Positions 1 to 7,980 of a stretch of DNA of 64,000 nucleotides are shown here, one piece after another; within the stretch, counting starts at the first letter, position 1, and each line of letters begins with the position of its first letter. The notes beneath the pieces were generated by a model. The model had not been told where the DNA came from. It ran no database searches and saw only the letters and a list, made by a program, of their open reading frames with translations. This stretch comes from Propionivibrio hellwigii (GTDB lineage: Bacteria > Pseudomonadota > Gammaproteobacteria > Burkholderiales > Rhodocyclaceae). The stretch lies in assembly GCF_041770905.1 (NCBI RefSeq), contig NZ_JBEUWX010000002.1:1302001-1366000 (forward strand). The letters run 5' to 3'. A program made the position numbers and the translations under genes.

Positions 1-1
1 G

Positions 2-940
2 CGCGTTACGCTTGAACTGACGGAAATCACCGATGCGGTCAAGGACGTGCCCTTCAAGGTGTTTGCCAACGTCGCCAACAGCGAAAACGGCCGCGTCGCG
101 GCCTTGCGCGTCCCCGGCGGCGCCAGCATGACGCGCGGTGAAATCGATGGCTACACCGAATTCGTCGGCATTTACGGCGCCAAGGGCTTGGCCTACATCA
201 AAGTCAATGATGTCCACCAGCCCAACGAAACCGGCCTGCAATCGCCGATCGTCAAGAATCTCACCGAAACTGCGTTGACAACCATCTTGACACGCACCGG
301 CGCACAAAGCGGCGACCTCATTTTCTTCTGCGCCGACAAAACAAAAGTTGTTAACGATGCGCTTGGCGCACTGCGCGTCAAACTTGGTCACGAAAAAGGC
401 TTCGTTAACGGCAACGCCTGGGAGCCGCTCTGGGTCATCGACTTCCCGATGTTCGAATACGACGAAGAAGACAAGCGCTGGGTTGCCTGCCATCACCCCT
501 TCACCAGCCCGAAAGACGAACACGTCGACCTGCTCGCCACCGATCCGGGAAAATGCCTGGCCAAGGCATACGACCTTGCCGTCAACGGCTGGGAGCTGGG
601 CGGCGGCTCGGTGCGTATTCACCGCGCCGACGTGCAGGAACAGGTGTTCAAGGCGCTCGGGATCGGCGAGGAAGAAGCCCGGCTCAAGTTCGGCTTTCTG
701 CTTGACGCACTCAAATACGGCGCACCGCCGCACGGCGGCTTGGCCTTTGGTCTCGACCGCATCGCCACCATGATGGCCGGCGCCGAATCGATCCGCGACG
801 TCATCGCCTTCCCCAAGACACAACGCGCCCAGTGTCTGCTGACCAACGCGCCCAGTGAAGTCGATGAAAAGCAGTTGCGCGAACTGCATATCCGTTTGCG
901 CAATGTCAAAACCGACGCCAAAGCCGAAGCCAAGGCGTAA
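2..940 (+). CDS. aspS: Aspartate--tRNA ligase, C-terminal part (5' end outside window)
   Basis: Class II aminoacyl-tRNA synthetase that charges tRNA-Asp (or tRNA-Asp/Asn in bacteria without AsnRS) in the cytoplasm. The reading frame is open from base 2, so only about 312 C-terminal residues are present. The first half is the bacterial insertion (GAD) domain, with the typical stretch SGDLIFFCADK. The catalytic part follows: the class II motif 3 region GGLAFGLDRI binds ATP, and IAFPKTQ and the C-terminal LRELHIRL are standard bacterial AspRS signatures. No stop or frameshift is seen. The ribonuclease gene starts shortly after its stop codon. Confidence 0.97.
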   Translation, partial: RVTLELTEITDAVKDVPFKVFANVANSENGRVAALRVPGGASMTRGEIDGYTEFVGIYGAKGLAYIKVNDVHQPNETGLQSPIVKNLTETALTTILTRTGAQSGDLIFFCADKTKVVNDALGALRVKLGHEKGFVNGNAWEPLWVIDFPMFEYDEEDKRWVACHHPFTSPKDEHVDLLATDPGKCLAKAYDLAVNGWELGGGSVRIHRADVQEQVFKALGIGEEEARLKFGFLLDALKYGAPPHGGLAFGLDRIATMMAGAESIRDVIAFPKTQRAQCLLTNAPSEVDEKQLRELHIRLRNVKTDAKAEAKA

Positions 941-996
941 GCGGCCGTAACCAGCATTTGACGGCCACGAACTCCCCTCATCCAACGCACGGCAAC

Positions 997-1458
997 ATGG
1001 CGAACATGTCAATGAATAAAGGTCTGCACTTGCCGAGTGTATGGTTCTGGCGAATCGCCGCAATGGTCTGGCTGGCCTGCGCATGTCTACTGCCGCTAGA
1101 TGCAGCGGCACGCGGCCAGACCGGTGGCATGCCGACTGAAGTTTCGCTCGCCAGTCTGCCGCCGGAAACCGCGCAAACGCTTGCGCTCATCAAGCGCGGC
1201 GGCCCGTTCCCTTACCCGGAAAAAGATGGCAGCATCTTCGGGAATTTTGAGAAGCGTCTACCGATCCAGCCGCGCGGTTACTATCGCGAATACACCGTAC
1301 CGACGCCAGGACTTCGCCATCGCGGCGCACGCCGCATCATCACCGGACAAAGACAAGAAGGGCCAGGGTACGGCAGGCGTGAAGGGCACAATGATGCAGG
1401 CGAGTATTACTACACGGGCAACCATTACCGCAGCTTCCGGAGGATCCGCGAGCCATGA
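997..1458 (+). CDS. Secreted guanyl-specific ribonuclease (RNase N1/T1, barnase-like family)
   Basis: Small extracellular endoribonuclease expected to cleave RNA after guanosine. An N-terminal hydrophobic signal segment (WFWRIAAMVWLACACLLPLDA) is followed by a mature domain of about 100 residues. The three catalytic residues of the family are visible: Glu in GYYREYTV, Arg in GARRIITG, and His in YYTGNHYRSFRRI near the C-terminus. Three closely spaced ATGs (997, 1006, 1012) and an upstream TTG (958) are possible starts, and none has a clear ribosome site; 997 is chosen provisionally. The stop overlaps the ATG of the barstar-type gene (ATGA), which fits a coupled enzyme-inhibitor pair. Confidence 0.88.
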   Translation: MANMSMNKGLHLPSVWFWRIAAMVWLACACLLPLDAAARGQTGGMPTEVSLASLPPETAQTLALIKRGGPFPYPEKDGSIFGNFEKRLPIQPRGYYREYTVPTPGLRHRGARRIITGQRQEGPGYGRREGHNDAGEYYYTGNHYRSFRRIREP

Positions 1459-1904
1459 CACCCCGCCCTACGAGACCTGTTCCAGCCACCCCGGTCGCCG
1501 ACCCGCTCGCCACATTTTCCACACGCCCGGAAATGGCGGGGATTTATCGTATTGACGGTCAAGACTTACCGGCGCTCAAAGCTGCCGCCAGCGACCTAGG
1601 GCAGGCTGTTTTTACCGTTGATCTGCGTCATGCGCGAAACATCCCTGGCTTTCTGAAGGCGATGAAGCGCGACCTCCGCTTTCCGGACGACTTTGGCAAA
1701 AATCTGGACGCACTCAACGATTATCTGACCGATTTTTCCTGGCACCCGGCCGCCGGTTACGTCATCATCCTTGCCCATAGCGAAGCACTGCAGGCCAACC
1801 CATCCAGCCTGGCAACGCTCAACGAAGTACTGGCCTTCGCGGCTGAAAGCTGGAAAAACCGCGACATTCCCTTCCGTATCTTCTACCTGCACGGCCAGCC
1901 ATGA
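1455..1904 (+). CDS. Barstar-family ribonuclease inhibitor
   Basis: Cytoplasmic inhibitor expected to bind and block the ribonuclease encoded immediately upstream. The C-terminal 90 or so residues have the barstar pattern: a beta strand (AVFTVDLRHA), the helix-loop DFGKNLDALNDYL that in barstar provides the acidic residues plugging the RNase active site, and a closing PFRIFYL strand. About 40 N-terminal residues are extra relative to B. amyloliquefaciens barstar. The gene overlaps the RNase stop by 4 bp and the nudB start by 4 bp, so all three may be translated in series. The partner relationship is inferred from family and position. Confidence 0.88.
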   Translation: MTPRPTRPVPATPVADPLATFSTRPEMAGIYRIDGQDLPALKAAASDLGQAVFTVDLRHARNIPGFLKAMKRDLRFPDDFGKNLDALNDYLTDFSWHPAAGYVIILAHSEALQANPSSLATLNEVLAFAAESWKNRDIPFRIFYLHGQP

Positions 1905-2425
1905 GCGCCCGGGCAGGCGCCGCGCGACAAGCGCTCGCCCCTCACGCATCATACAAACGCCCGGTTTCCGTCCTCGTCGTCATGTACACGCCGGCGCTGG
2001 ACGTCCTGCTGCTTGAACGCGCCAAACATCCGGGGTATTGGCAATCAGTCACCGGCAGTCAGGAAGAAGGAGAGGCGCTCATCGAAACAGCGCGGCGCGA
2101 AGTCGAAGAAGAAACGGGCATACGCGCCGCGTATGAGCAAATTGAAGACTGGCGCCTCACCAACACTTTTGAAATCTTCGCCGAATGGCGGGATCGCTAT
2201 GCCCCCGGCGTCACGCACAACGTCGAACACGTTTATGCACTGCCCGTTGCGGATACGCTGCCCATCCGTCTTGCGCCCGGTGAGCACCGGGCCTGGCGCT
2301 GGCTACCCTGGCGCGAAGCGGCTGCAGCCTGTTTTTCCTGGACAAACCGGGAGGCGATTCTGCAATTACCGAGCCGCCATCCGCAGCCAACCGCGCGGCC
2401 AGTCCCATCCCAACCGTTTCGCTAG
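1901..2425 (+). CDS. nudB: Dihydroneopterin triphosphate diphosphatase
   Basis: Nudix hydrolase that removes pyrophosphate from dihydroneopterin triphosphate in folate synthesis. A complete Nudix box runs from GSQEEGE to REVEEETGI (around residues 50-72), supplying the metal-binding glutamates. The N-terminal strand KRPVSVLVVMYTP and downstream HNVEHVYALPV are typical of NudB. At 174 residues it is a little longer than E. coli NudB, with a basic C-terminal extension. In betaproteobacteria nudB commonly follows aspS. Here the RNase/inhibitor pair is inserted between them and overlaps the nudB start. Confidence 0.9.
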   Translation: MSARAGAARQALAPHASYKRPVSVLVVMYTPALDVLLLERAKHPGYWQSVTGSQEEGEALIETARREVEEETGIRAAYEQIEDWRLTNTFEIFAEWRDRYAPGVTHNVEHVYALPVADTLPIRLAPGEHRAWRWLPWREAAAACFSWTNREAILQLPSRHPQPTARPVPSQPFR

Positions 2426-2489
2426 CGCCACGCCCGCTGCTTTCCTGTGGTCTGCTTCAGCGCCTGTTCCAGTATCTTTCCCCAGCCTT

Positions 2490-2771
2490 TTAGCGGTCAG
2501 CGTTTCGCTCGGGGTTTTCTGCCTCCGCTTCCCGCGGTGTTTCCAGCGCGGCCGCTTCGGTATTGTCCACTGCGGCACCCATCGCTTTTTCCAGGCACTG
2601 CGGGCAGTAGCACTGCCCACCACCGAGTGAGGCAAAGGCAATGGGGGGCAACTGCATGCACCAACAACTTGCCTGCGTGCTGCTCACGCCGCACGTGAAT
2701 TGCGCACCACAGCCGGGACACACGGAAAGCGGCGCGCGCGGATTTTCTGACAGGGAATTCATGCCGCCCAT
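2490..2771 (-). CDS. Cysteine-rich CWC family protein
   Basis: Small protein of 93 residues with a metal-binding cysteine pattern: CPGCGAQFTC near residues 18-27, CWC at 36-38 and CYCPQC near residue 54. This matches the cysteine-rich CWC family (a probable zinc ribbon), whose function is unknown. The C-terminal 30 residues are acidic and low-complexity. The start may be the ATG at 2771 or the next one at 2762. It faces nudB convergently, and its upstream region is the heptamer array shared with argB. Confidence 0.75.
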   Translation of the reverse strand: MGGMNSLSENPRAPLSVCPGCGAQFTCGVSSTQASCWCMQLPPIAFASLGGGQCYCPQCLEKAMGAAVDNTEAAALETPREAEAENPERNADR

Positions 2772-2790
2772 GATACGCGCAAATGCGCGG

Positions 2791-2957
2791 GTTGCGGGTT
2801 GCGGGTTGCGGGTTGCGGGTTGCGGGGTGCGGGGTGCGGGGTGCGGGGTGCGGGGTGCGGGGTGCGGGGTGCGGGGTGCGGGGTGCGGGGTGCGGGGTGC
2901 GGGGTGCGGGGTGCGGGGTGCGGGGTGCGGGGTGCGGGGTGCGGGGTGCGGGGTGCG
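2791..2957. repeat. Heptanucleotide tandem array, GTTGCGG x5 then GGTGCGG x18
   Basis: Five perfect units GTTGCGG (2791-2825) are followed by 18 units GGTGCGG (2826-2951) and a partial unit. The + strand therefore carries more than 20 evenly spaced runs of three or four G, a strong G-quadruplex pattern. The array lies between two divergent genes (CWC protein leftward, argB rightward), about 100 bp before the argB start. Unit number is expected to vary by slippage. Confidence 0.97.
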
Positions 2958-3062
2958 TAACGATTTTCGCCGGTCGCCTTTTTATTTGCATCCGGCTTGC
3001 GTAGAATTCTTCTCTCCCTGCATCCTGATGTTTTTCCTCCCACGTTCACCAGGAATCCGACC

Positions 3063-3968
3063 ATGACCACTACTACGACTGTGACTGCGACCGCCCCCAT
3101 CCCCGCCCAGAAAGCCGAAATTCTCGCCGAAGCGCTGCCTTACATTCGGCGCTTCCACGGCAAGACCATCGTCGTCAAATTTGGCGGCAACGCCATGATC
3201 GACGAACGGCTCAAGCAAAGCTTCGCCCACGACGTGGTGCTGCTCAAGCTGGTCGGCATCAACATCGTCGTCATTCACGGCGGTGGTCCGCAAATCGAAA
3301 ATCTACTTACGCGCATCGGCAAAAAAGGCGAATTCATCCAGGGTATGCGCGTTACCGATGCCGAAACGATGGAAATCGTCGAAATGGTGCTCGGCGGGCA
3401 GGTTAACAAGGATGTCGTCAATCTCATCAACCAGGCGGGCGGCAAGGCGGTCGGCCTGACGGGTAAGGATGCCGCTTTCATCCGGGCGAAAAAACTGATG
3501 CTGCCCAACAAGGATAACCCGCAGGAGACCATCGACCTCGGCATGGTCGGTGACATTACCGCTATCGATCCGGCGCTGATCGCTCATTTGCAGGCTGCCG
3601 CCTTCATTCCGGTCATCGCCTCAATCGGCGTCGGCGAGCAAGGCGAGACCTACAATATCAACGCCGACGTCATCGCCGGAAAAATTGCCGAAGCGCTTGG
3701 GGCAGAAAAACTCATTCTGCTCACCAATACGCCCGGCGTGCTCGACAAGGAGGGGCGGCTCATCACCGGCGTTACGCCGGCGCAGATCGACGCAATGGTT
3801 GCCGATGGCACGCTCTCCGGCGGCATGCTGCCCAAGATTTCCTCGGCGCTGGAAGCGGCGCAGAGCGGCGTCAAGCGCGTGCATATCATCGACGGCCGCG
3901 TCGAACATGCGCTTTTGCTGGAAATTCTTACCAACCAGGGGATCGGCACGCTCATTAAATCGCAGTAG
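3063..3968 (+). CDS. argB: Acetylglutamate kinase
   Basis: Phosphorylates N-acetyl-L-glutamate, the second step of arginine synthesis, in the cytoplasm. The amino-acid-kinase fold is complete in 301 residues: KFGG near residue 39, HGGGP near 72, GQVNKDVV, the nucleotide-site stretch NINADVIAGKIA, LLTNTPGVLD and GGMLPKISSALEAA. The N-terminal helix before KFGG is of the kind present in arginine-inhibited enzymes, so feedback control by arginine is likely. The ATG at 3063 has AGGA nine bases upstream. A longer frame from 2997 lacks a ribosome site. A TAGAAT -10-like hexamer lies at 3002-3007, but no good -35 is visible. Confidence 0.96.
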   Translation: MTTTTTVTATAPIPAQKAEILAEALPYIRRFHGKTIVVKFGGNAMIDERLKQSFAHDVVLLKLVGINIVVIHGGGPQIENLLTRIGKKGEFIQGMRVTDAETMEIVEMVLGGQVNKDVVNLINQAGGKAVGLTGKDAAFIRAKKLMLPNKDNPQETIDLGMVGDITAIDPALIAHLQAAAFIPVIASIGVGEQGETYNINADVIAGKIAEALGAEKLILLTNTPGVLDKEGRLITGVTPAQIDAMVADGTLSGGMLPKISSALEAAQSGVKRVHIIDGRVEHALLLEILTNQGIGTLIKSQ

Positions 3969-4229
3969 GCCATGCCATGCACGCACGGTAATAAGCGCTC
4001 AAAAACCGTTCAATAACCCCCAATCAGCGCCCGCAGCGGGTGGCCGGATTTGTATAACGATTACACCGCCATCCCGCCGGAGATACGTCGAATGCCGTTG
4101 AACGCTCCGACATTTCCACCTCCGGCGGCTTGCAGTGCGCCTAGCCTAGAATGGTGGGCATCGCAATACATAAGTGCACAGGCTCCCGGAAGGCACTGTT
4201 GCGTACCGATCTTTACTGCAAAGAAGAAG

Positions 4230-4832
4230 ATGATGATGCCGAGCCATTTCTTGCGCGCCTTCTTTCTGCTGCTGACCGTGCTTGCCCGGTTTTTCGTGCC
4301 AGCGGCGCACGCCGTCTCTATCGCACCGGCCACATCGCCCCCGGACGATGAGCATTACGTCGTCAGCTATGTAGTCGATGGCGACTCGCTTTGGGTACGC
4401 ACGGCCGGCAGCACCCAAAACACCCACGGCGTCCGTACCGCCTGGCGCGGCAAAGGACACGGCCAACGTTTGCGGGTACGCCTGCGGGGCATTGACGCAC
4501 CCGAACTATGTCAGCAGCACGGTACGCAAGCCCGTGATGCGCTGCGCGCACTGGTGCCGACCGGCCAGCGCGTGCGCGTCACCATTTACGCCCGCGACCG
4601 TTATGGCCGCGCCATTGCCGATGTTATTCTGCTGCCCGACGGCATCAACCTTGCGCGCCACATGGTCGCCCAAGGCTGGGCGTGGGACGATGGCGGGCGA
4701 AAACGCCGCGGCCTCTACACGCAGGAACACCGGCAGGCCGTGCAGGCGCGGCGCGGACTATTCGCCGATGACGGCGCCGAGCGCCCGGCTGATTTCCGCC
4801 GTCGTTACGGATCGTGTCATACGGGCGGCTAG
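4230..4832 (+). CDS. Secreted thermonuclease-family (SNase-like) nuclease
   Basis: Predicted exported nuclease of the staphylococcal nuclease family. The start is the first of three consecutive ATGs after an AAGAAGAAG run. Residues 1-28 form a signal peptide ending AHA. The SNase core follows: calcium-site aspartates in VVDGDSL (about 50-52), catalytic Arg and Glu in RLRGIDAPE (about R86, E92) and the second catalytic Arg in YGRAIADV (about R127). It may be anchored or periplasmic. The stretch from argB to this gene (about 260 bp) holds no gene. Confidence 0.85.
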   Translation: MMMPSHFLRAFFLLLTVLARFFVPAAHAVSIAPATSPPDDEHYVVSYVVDGDSLWVRTAGSTQNTHGVRTAWRGKGHGQRLRVRLRGIDAPELCQQHGTQARDALRALVPTGQRVRVTIYARDRYGRAIADVILLPDGINLARHMVAQGWAWDDGGRKRRGLYTQEHRQAVQARRGLFADDGAERPADFRRRYGSCHTGG

Positions 4833-4901
4833 AGGGCTGATCCACCATTCTCCACGCACAAAATATTTCCTCATACCTCCCACCGTTTGCAGAAAATCGC
4901 C

Positions 4902-5756
4902 ATGCCATCGACCATTCAACCGACACTCGCCGACGTGCCCGAAACTACTTTGTGGACGCTGTACAACCGTGCCAACGAGGCCGCACGCGCCGACGGCTGC
5001 CTCCGCGACCCGAAATGCCTGGAGATCTATCACGCCCTCAGTTACGACTACGCACGCCACTTCGGCAAAGCAGAACCTTCGCACGGTATCCGTTCGCAAT
5101 TATTCGACGACAAGTTGCGCATATTCCTTGACCGGCATCCCGACGGCGTCATCGTCAATCTGGGCGAAGGGTTGGAAACGCAGCGTTTTCGCATTGATGC
5201 GCCGCAGGCATTATGGATCAGTGTGGATCTGCCGCAATCCATCGCCCTGCGCGAGCGTTTCATTGCGCCCGATGCGCAGCACCGGCACATTGCCGCCAGC
5301 GCACTGGATACCGCTGCATGGTTCGACGCCGTGCCGCCTGGCCGCGCCGTATTCATCACCGCACAGGGTCTAATGATGTATTTCCGCGAAGATGAAGTCG
5401 CCGCACTCATCAAGGCAATGGCAAGGCGTTTCCCCGGCGGGTATTTCATGTTCGACCACATTTGCCCGCGCCTATCACAGCGCACATTGAGCCATCGCGG
5501 CTGGATGAAAACGCCGCACTACCGCGCTCCGCCCATGCCCTGGGGCGTGCGCCGCGACAGGCTGCAACCCTTGATCTCGCGCTGGCTGGGCCGGCCAGTA
5601 GCCGTACACAACGTCACCTTCATGTTTCCGCGCGGACCGCTGCGCTGGCTGGTGCCATTGCTGGAAAAAACGCCGATCGCCAATCACCTGCCCGGCGGCG
5701 TCTGCTGGCTGCAATTTCCGCCCATCCCGCCAATGGGCACACAGAAGGCGCAATGA
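4902..5756 (+). CDS. Class I SAM-dependent methyltransferase, leucine carboxyl methyltransferase/TcmP type
   Basis: Predicted S-adenosylmethionine-dependent O-methyltransferase. The SAM-binding start VIVNLGEGLETQ, followed by ISVDLPQSIALRERFI and the later AQGLMMYF, is the pattern of the LCMT/TcmP family, which methylates carboxyl or hydroxyl groups of small molecules or proteins. The substrate cannot be read from the sequence. The ATG at 4902 is preferred; an in-frame TTG at 4887 is possible. It sits 69 bp after the nuclease gene on the same strand and converges on hemB. Confidence 0.78.
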   Translation: MPSTIQPTLADVPETTLWTLYNRANEAARADGCLRDPKCLEIYHALSYDYARHFGKAEPSHGIRSQLFDDKLRIFLDRHPDGVIVNLGEGLETQRFRIDAPQALWISVDLPQSIALRERFIAPDAQHRHIAASALDTAAWFDAVPPGRAVFITAQGLMMYFREDEVAALIKAMARRFPGGYFMFDHICPRLSQRTLSHRGWMKTPHYRAPPMPWGVRRDRLQPLISRWLGRPVAVHNVTFMFPRGPLRWLVPLLEKTPIANHLPGGVCWLQFPPIPPMGTQKAQ

Positions 5757-5836
5757 TGAAACGCCACCCACAAAATACCATCCGCGCGCCGTTGTAGTAG
5801 CGGCGCGGAGCGGCGAGTTAGAAAATCAACGCGGAA

Positions 5837-6856
5837 TCAGGTGACTTTGCCTGACAGCCGTGCCGCCGCATCGAGCGCAAAATAGGTGAGGATGCCATCG
5901 GCGCCGGCGCGCTTGAAGGCAAGCAGCGCTTCCATCATGCAGGAGTCCTCATCCAGCCAGCCGTTCTGCGCCGCAGCCTTCAGCATGGCGTATTCGCCGC
6001 TGACTTGGTAGGCATAGGTCGGTACAGCGAATGTACCCTTGACGCGGCGCACGATATCCAGATACGGCATCCCCGGCTTGACCATGATCATGTCCGCCCC
6101 CTCGGCCAGGTCGAGCGCGACTTCGCGCAGGGCTTCGTCGCTATTGGCCGGATCCATCTGGTAGGTCTGCTTGCCGCCTTTGCCCAGATTGCCCGCCGAG
6201 CCGACGGCATCGCGGAAAGGACCGTAAAAGCTCGACGCATATTTGGCGGAGTAGGCCAGGATGCGCACATGAATCTGCCGCGCGGCGTCGAGCGCGGCGC
6301 GGATATGGCCGATGCGCCCGTCCATCATGTCCGACGGAGCCACCACGTCCGCCCCAGCCTGTGCATGAACCAGCGCCTGTTTGGCGAGCGCTTCCAGCGT
6401 CTCGTCATTGAGCACATAAGCGCGCGGATCATCGGCGCAAATCAGGCCGTCCTGGCCGTGACTGGTGTACGGGTCGAGCGCAACATCTGTAATTACGCCC
6501 AACTCCGGGAATTCGCGCTTGAGTGCAGAAACAGCGCGCGGCGCCAGACCGTCCGGATTCCACGCTTCCTCCGCGCCCGGCGTTTTCAGCTCGGCGCCAA
6601 TCACCGGAAAGAGCGCCAGCGCGGGAATACCCAGCCGCGTAGCATTTTCCGCGGTGCGCAGCAGCACATCGATGCTTTGCCGTTCGACGCCCGGCATCGA
6701 AGCCACCGGCTCGCGGCGTTTTGTGCCTTCAAGGACAAAAACCGGGTAAATCAGGTCGTTGACCGTCAATACCGATTCACGCATCAGACGGCGGGAAAAA
6801 TCATCCCGACGCATCCGGCGCATGCGGGTCGTAGGAAAAACTGCCTGGTAATTCAT
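5837..6856 (-). CDS. hemB: Delta-aminolevulinic acid dehydratase (porphobilinogen synthase)
   Basis: Condenses two 5-aminolevulinate molecules to porphobilinogen in tetrapyrrole synthesis. The two active-site lysines are in YSAKYASSFYGPFR and MIMVKPGMPYLD. The metal-site region reads DVALDPYTSHGQDG, with Ala/Asp in place of the cysteines of zinc enzymes, so it belongs to the magnesium-type HemB of Pseudomonas and relatives. The ATG at 6856 has AAGGA in good position; a longer frame upstream is not needed. It lies just downstream of yihA on the same strand. Confidence 0.96.
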   Translation of the reverse strand: MNYQAVFPTTRMRRMRRDDFSRRLMRESVLTVNDLIYPVFVLEGTKRREPVASMPGVERQSIDVLLRTAENATRLGIPALALFPVIGAELKTPGAEEAWNPDGLAPRAVSALKREFPELGVITDVALDPYTSHGQDGLICADDPRAYVLNDETLEALAKQALVHAQAGADVVAPSDMMDGRIGHIRAALDAARQIHVRILAYSAKYASSFYGPFRDAVGSAGNLGKGGKQTYQMDPANSDEALREVALDLAEGADMIMVKPGMPYLDIVRRVKGTFAVPTYAYQVSGEYAMLKAAAQNGWLDEDSCMMEALLAFKRAGADGILTYFALDAAARLSGKVT

Positions 6857-6936
6857 GGTGATTCCATCCTTCAAAAAATTCGGGGATTGATTTTTCAGCA
6901 TTTTTCAATGCCGCCTGACGCTCCCCGCTGCGTGTC

Positions 6937-7743
6937 TTATCCGTCGGCGCCCGCTTTTCCGCCTGCCCGACCTCCCGCCTCTTTCCCTGCCTTCCCCGCC
7001 GTACGCGCACTCCAGCCGATAGCGCGGCGATTTTTCACGCGCGCAACTTTCCCCCGCCGACTGCCCGGCTGCTGGGGCAATGAAGGGGCTGCGTGAGTAT
7101 CAGCGCCAGCCGCTGCGCCGATTATTTCAGTTCTTTCAGCATCCTCGATGCGCATGTCCAGCCAACGGCCCAGCACCGCCTCGGCTTCGCCAATTCCCAT
7201 CCGCTTGAGGCTGGAAAAAAGCTGCACCGAGCAGTGCACGTTGATCTTGCCGACCGCTTCCATCACCGTATGCAACACAGCCGCCTGCGCCTGCCGCGTC
7301 AGCTTGTCGGCCTTGGAAAGCAGAATATGCACGGGTTTGCACGTCGGCGCGAACCATTCGAGCATATGCCGATCCAGCTCAGCGAGCGGGTGCCGACTAT
7401 CCATGACCAGCACCAGACCGGCGAGCGGTGCACGGTAGCGCAGATAAGGCGCCAGCAGCCCTTCCCACTGGCCGCGGATGTCCTCAGGCGTGCGTGCAAA
7501 ACCGTAGCCAGGCAGATCGACGAAATATTTACCTGCCGACAGCGCAAAGAAATTCAGGTGCTGCGTCCGCCCGGGCGTCTTGGAAACAAAGGCCAGGCGT
7601 GTGTGGTCGGCCAGCGTATTGATTGCGGACGATTTGCCGACATTCGAGCGACCAACAAAGGCCACTTCACGCACGGCATCGCCCGGCAGGTCGCGCAAAT
7701 CGGCAACGGTCTGAAAAAATACAGCCTGGCGGAAAATGGGCAT
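6937..7743 (-). CDS. yihA: Ribosome biogenesis GTP-binding protein YihA/YsxC
   Basis: Essential small GTPase for 50S subunit assembly. Motifs: G1 GRSNVGKSS, switch region KTPGRTQHLNFF, G3 DLPGYG, and G4 written SKAD rather than the usual TKxD. The start at 7743 (MPIFRQAVFFQT) fits the family. Residues beyond about 205 form an extra tail rich in Ala, Gly, Arg and Lys (repeated AGGKAG-like), absent from typical YihA of about 200-210 residues. hemB follows 80 bp downstream. Confidence 0.93.
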   Translation of the reverse strand: MPIFRQAVFFQTVADLRDLPGDAVREVAFVGRSNVGKSSAINTLADHTRLAFVSKTPGRTQHLNFFALSAGKYFVDLPGYGFARTPEDIRGQWEGLLAPYLRYRAPLAGLVLVMDSRHPLAELDRHMLEWFAPTCKPVHILLSKADKLTRQAQAAVLHTVMEAVGKINVHCSVQLFSSLKRMGIGEAEAVLGRWLDMRIEDAERTEIIGAAAGADTHAAPSLPQQPGSRRGKVARVKNRRAIGWSARTAGKAGKEAGGRAGGKAGADG

Positions 7744-7843
7744 GGATAAACGTAAAAGTTCAAAACAAACGAAGCATATTATAGAGTACCGCCCTGGCAA
7801 TACGCCGGCAGCGCCGACAGCGACACAGCCGAAGCTCTACGGA

Positions 7844-7874
7844 AAAAGAGCAGGCTATCTGCGCCTGCTCTTTT
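7844..7874 (-). terminator. Hairpin terminator downstream of gpmI
   Basis: An 11-bp perfect stem AAAAGAGCAGG (7844-7854) pairs with CCTGCTCTTTT (7864-7874) around a 9-base loop. Read on the minus strand it lies about 105 bp after the gpmI stop and ends in a T run. The T/A flanks would allow function in both directions. Confidence 0.75.
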
Positions 7875-7980
7875 CATGTTTGCCGCCCTTTCCGCGCCTT
7901 GTTCGCCCCTTTCCGGCAATGCCGGTGAGATGGGTGCCAGGCGTCGGAACAGCGACGCGACGGCGTGCGCTACCGGGCGT

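Noticed and set aside
2497..3100. Long frames with perfect heptad repeats (AGCGVRG or PHPAPRT type) on both strands
   Set aside because: They are translations of the 7-bp tandem array; all frames stay open because the unit lacks stops. No start site or conserved flanks.
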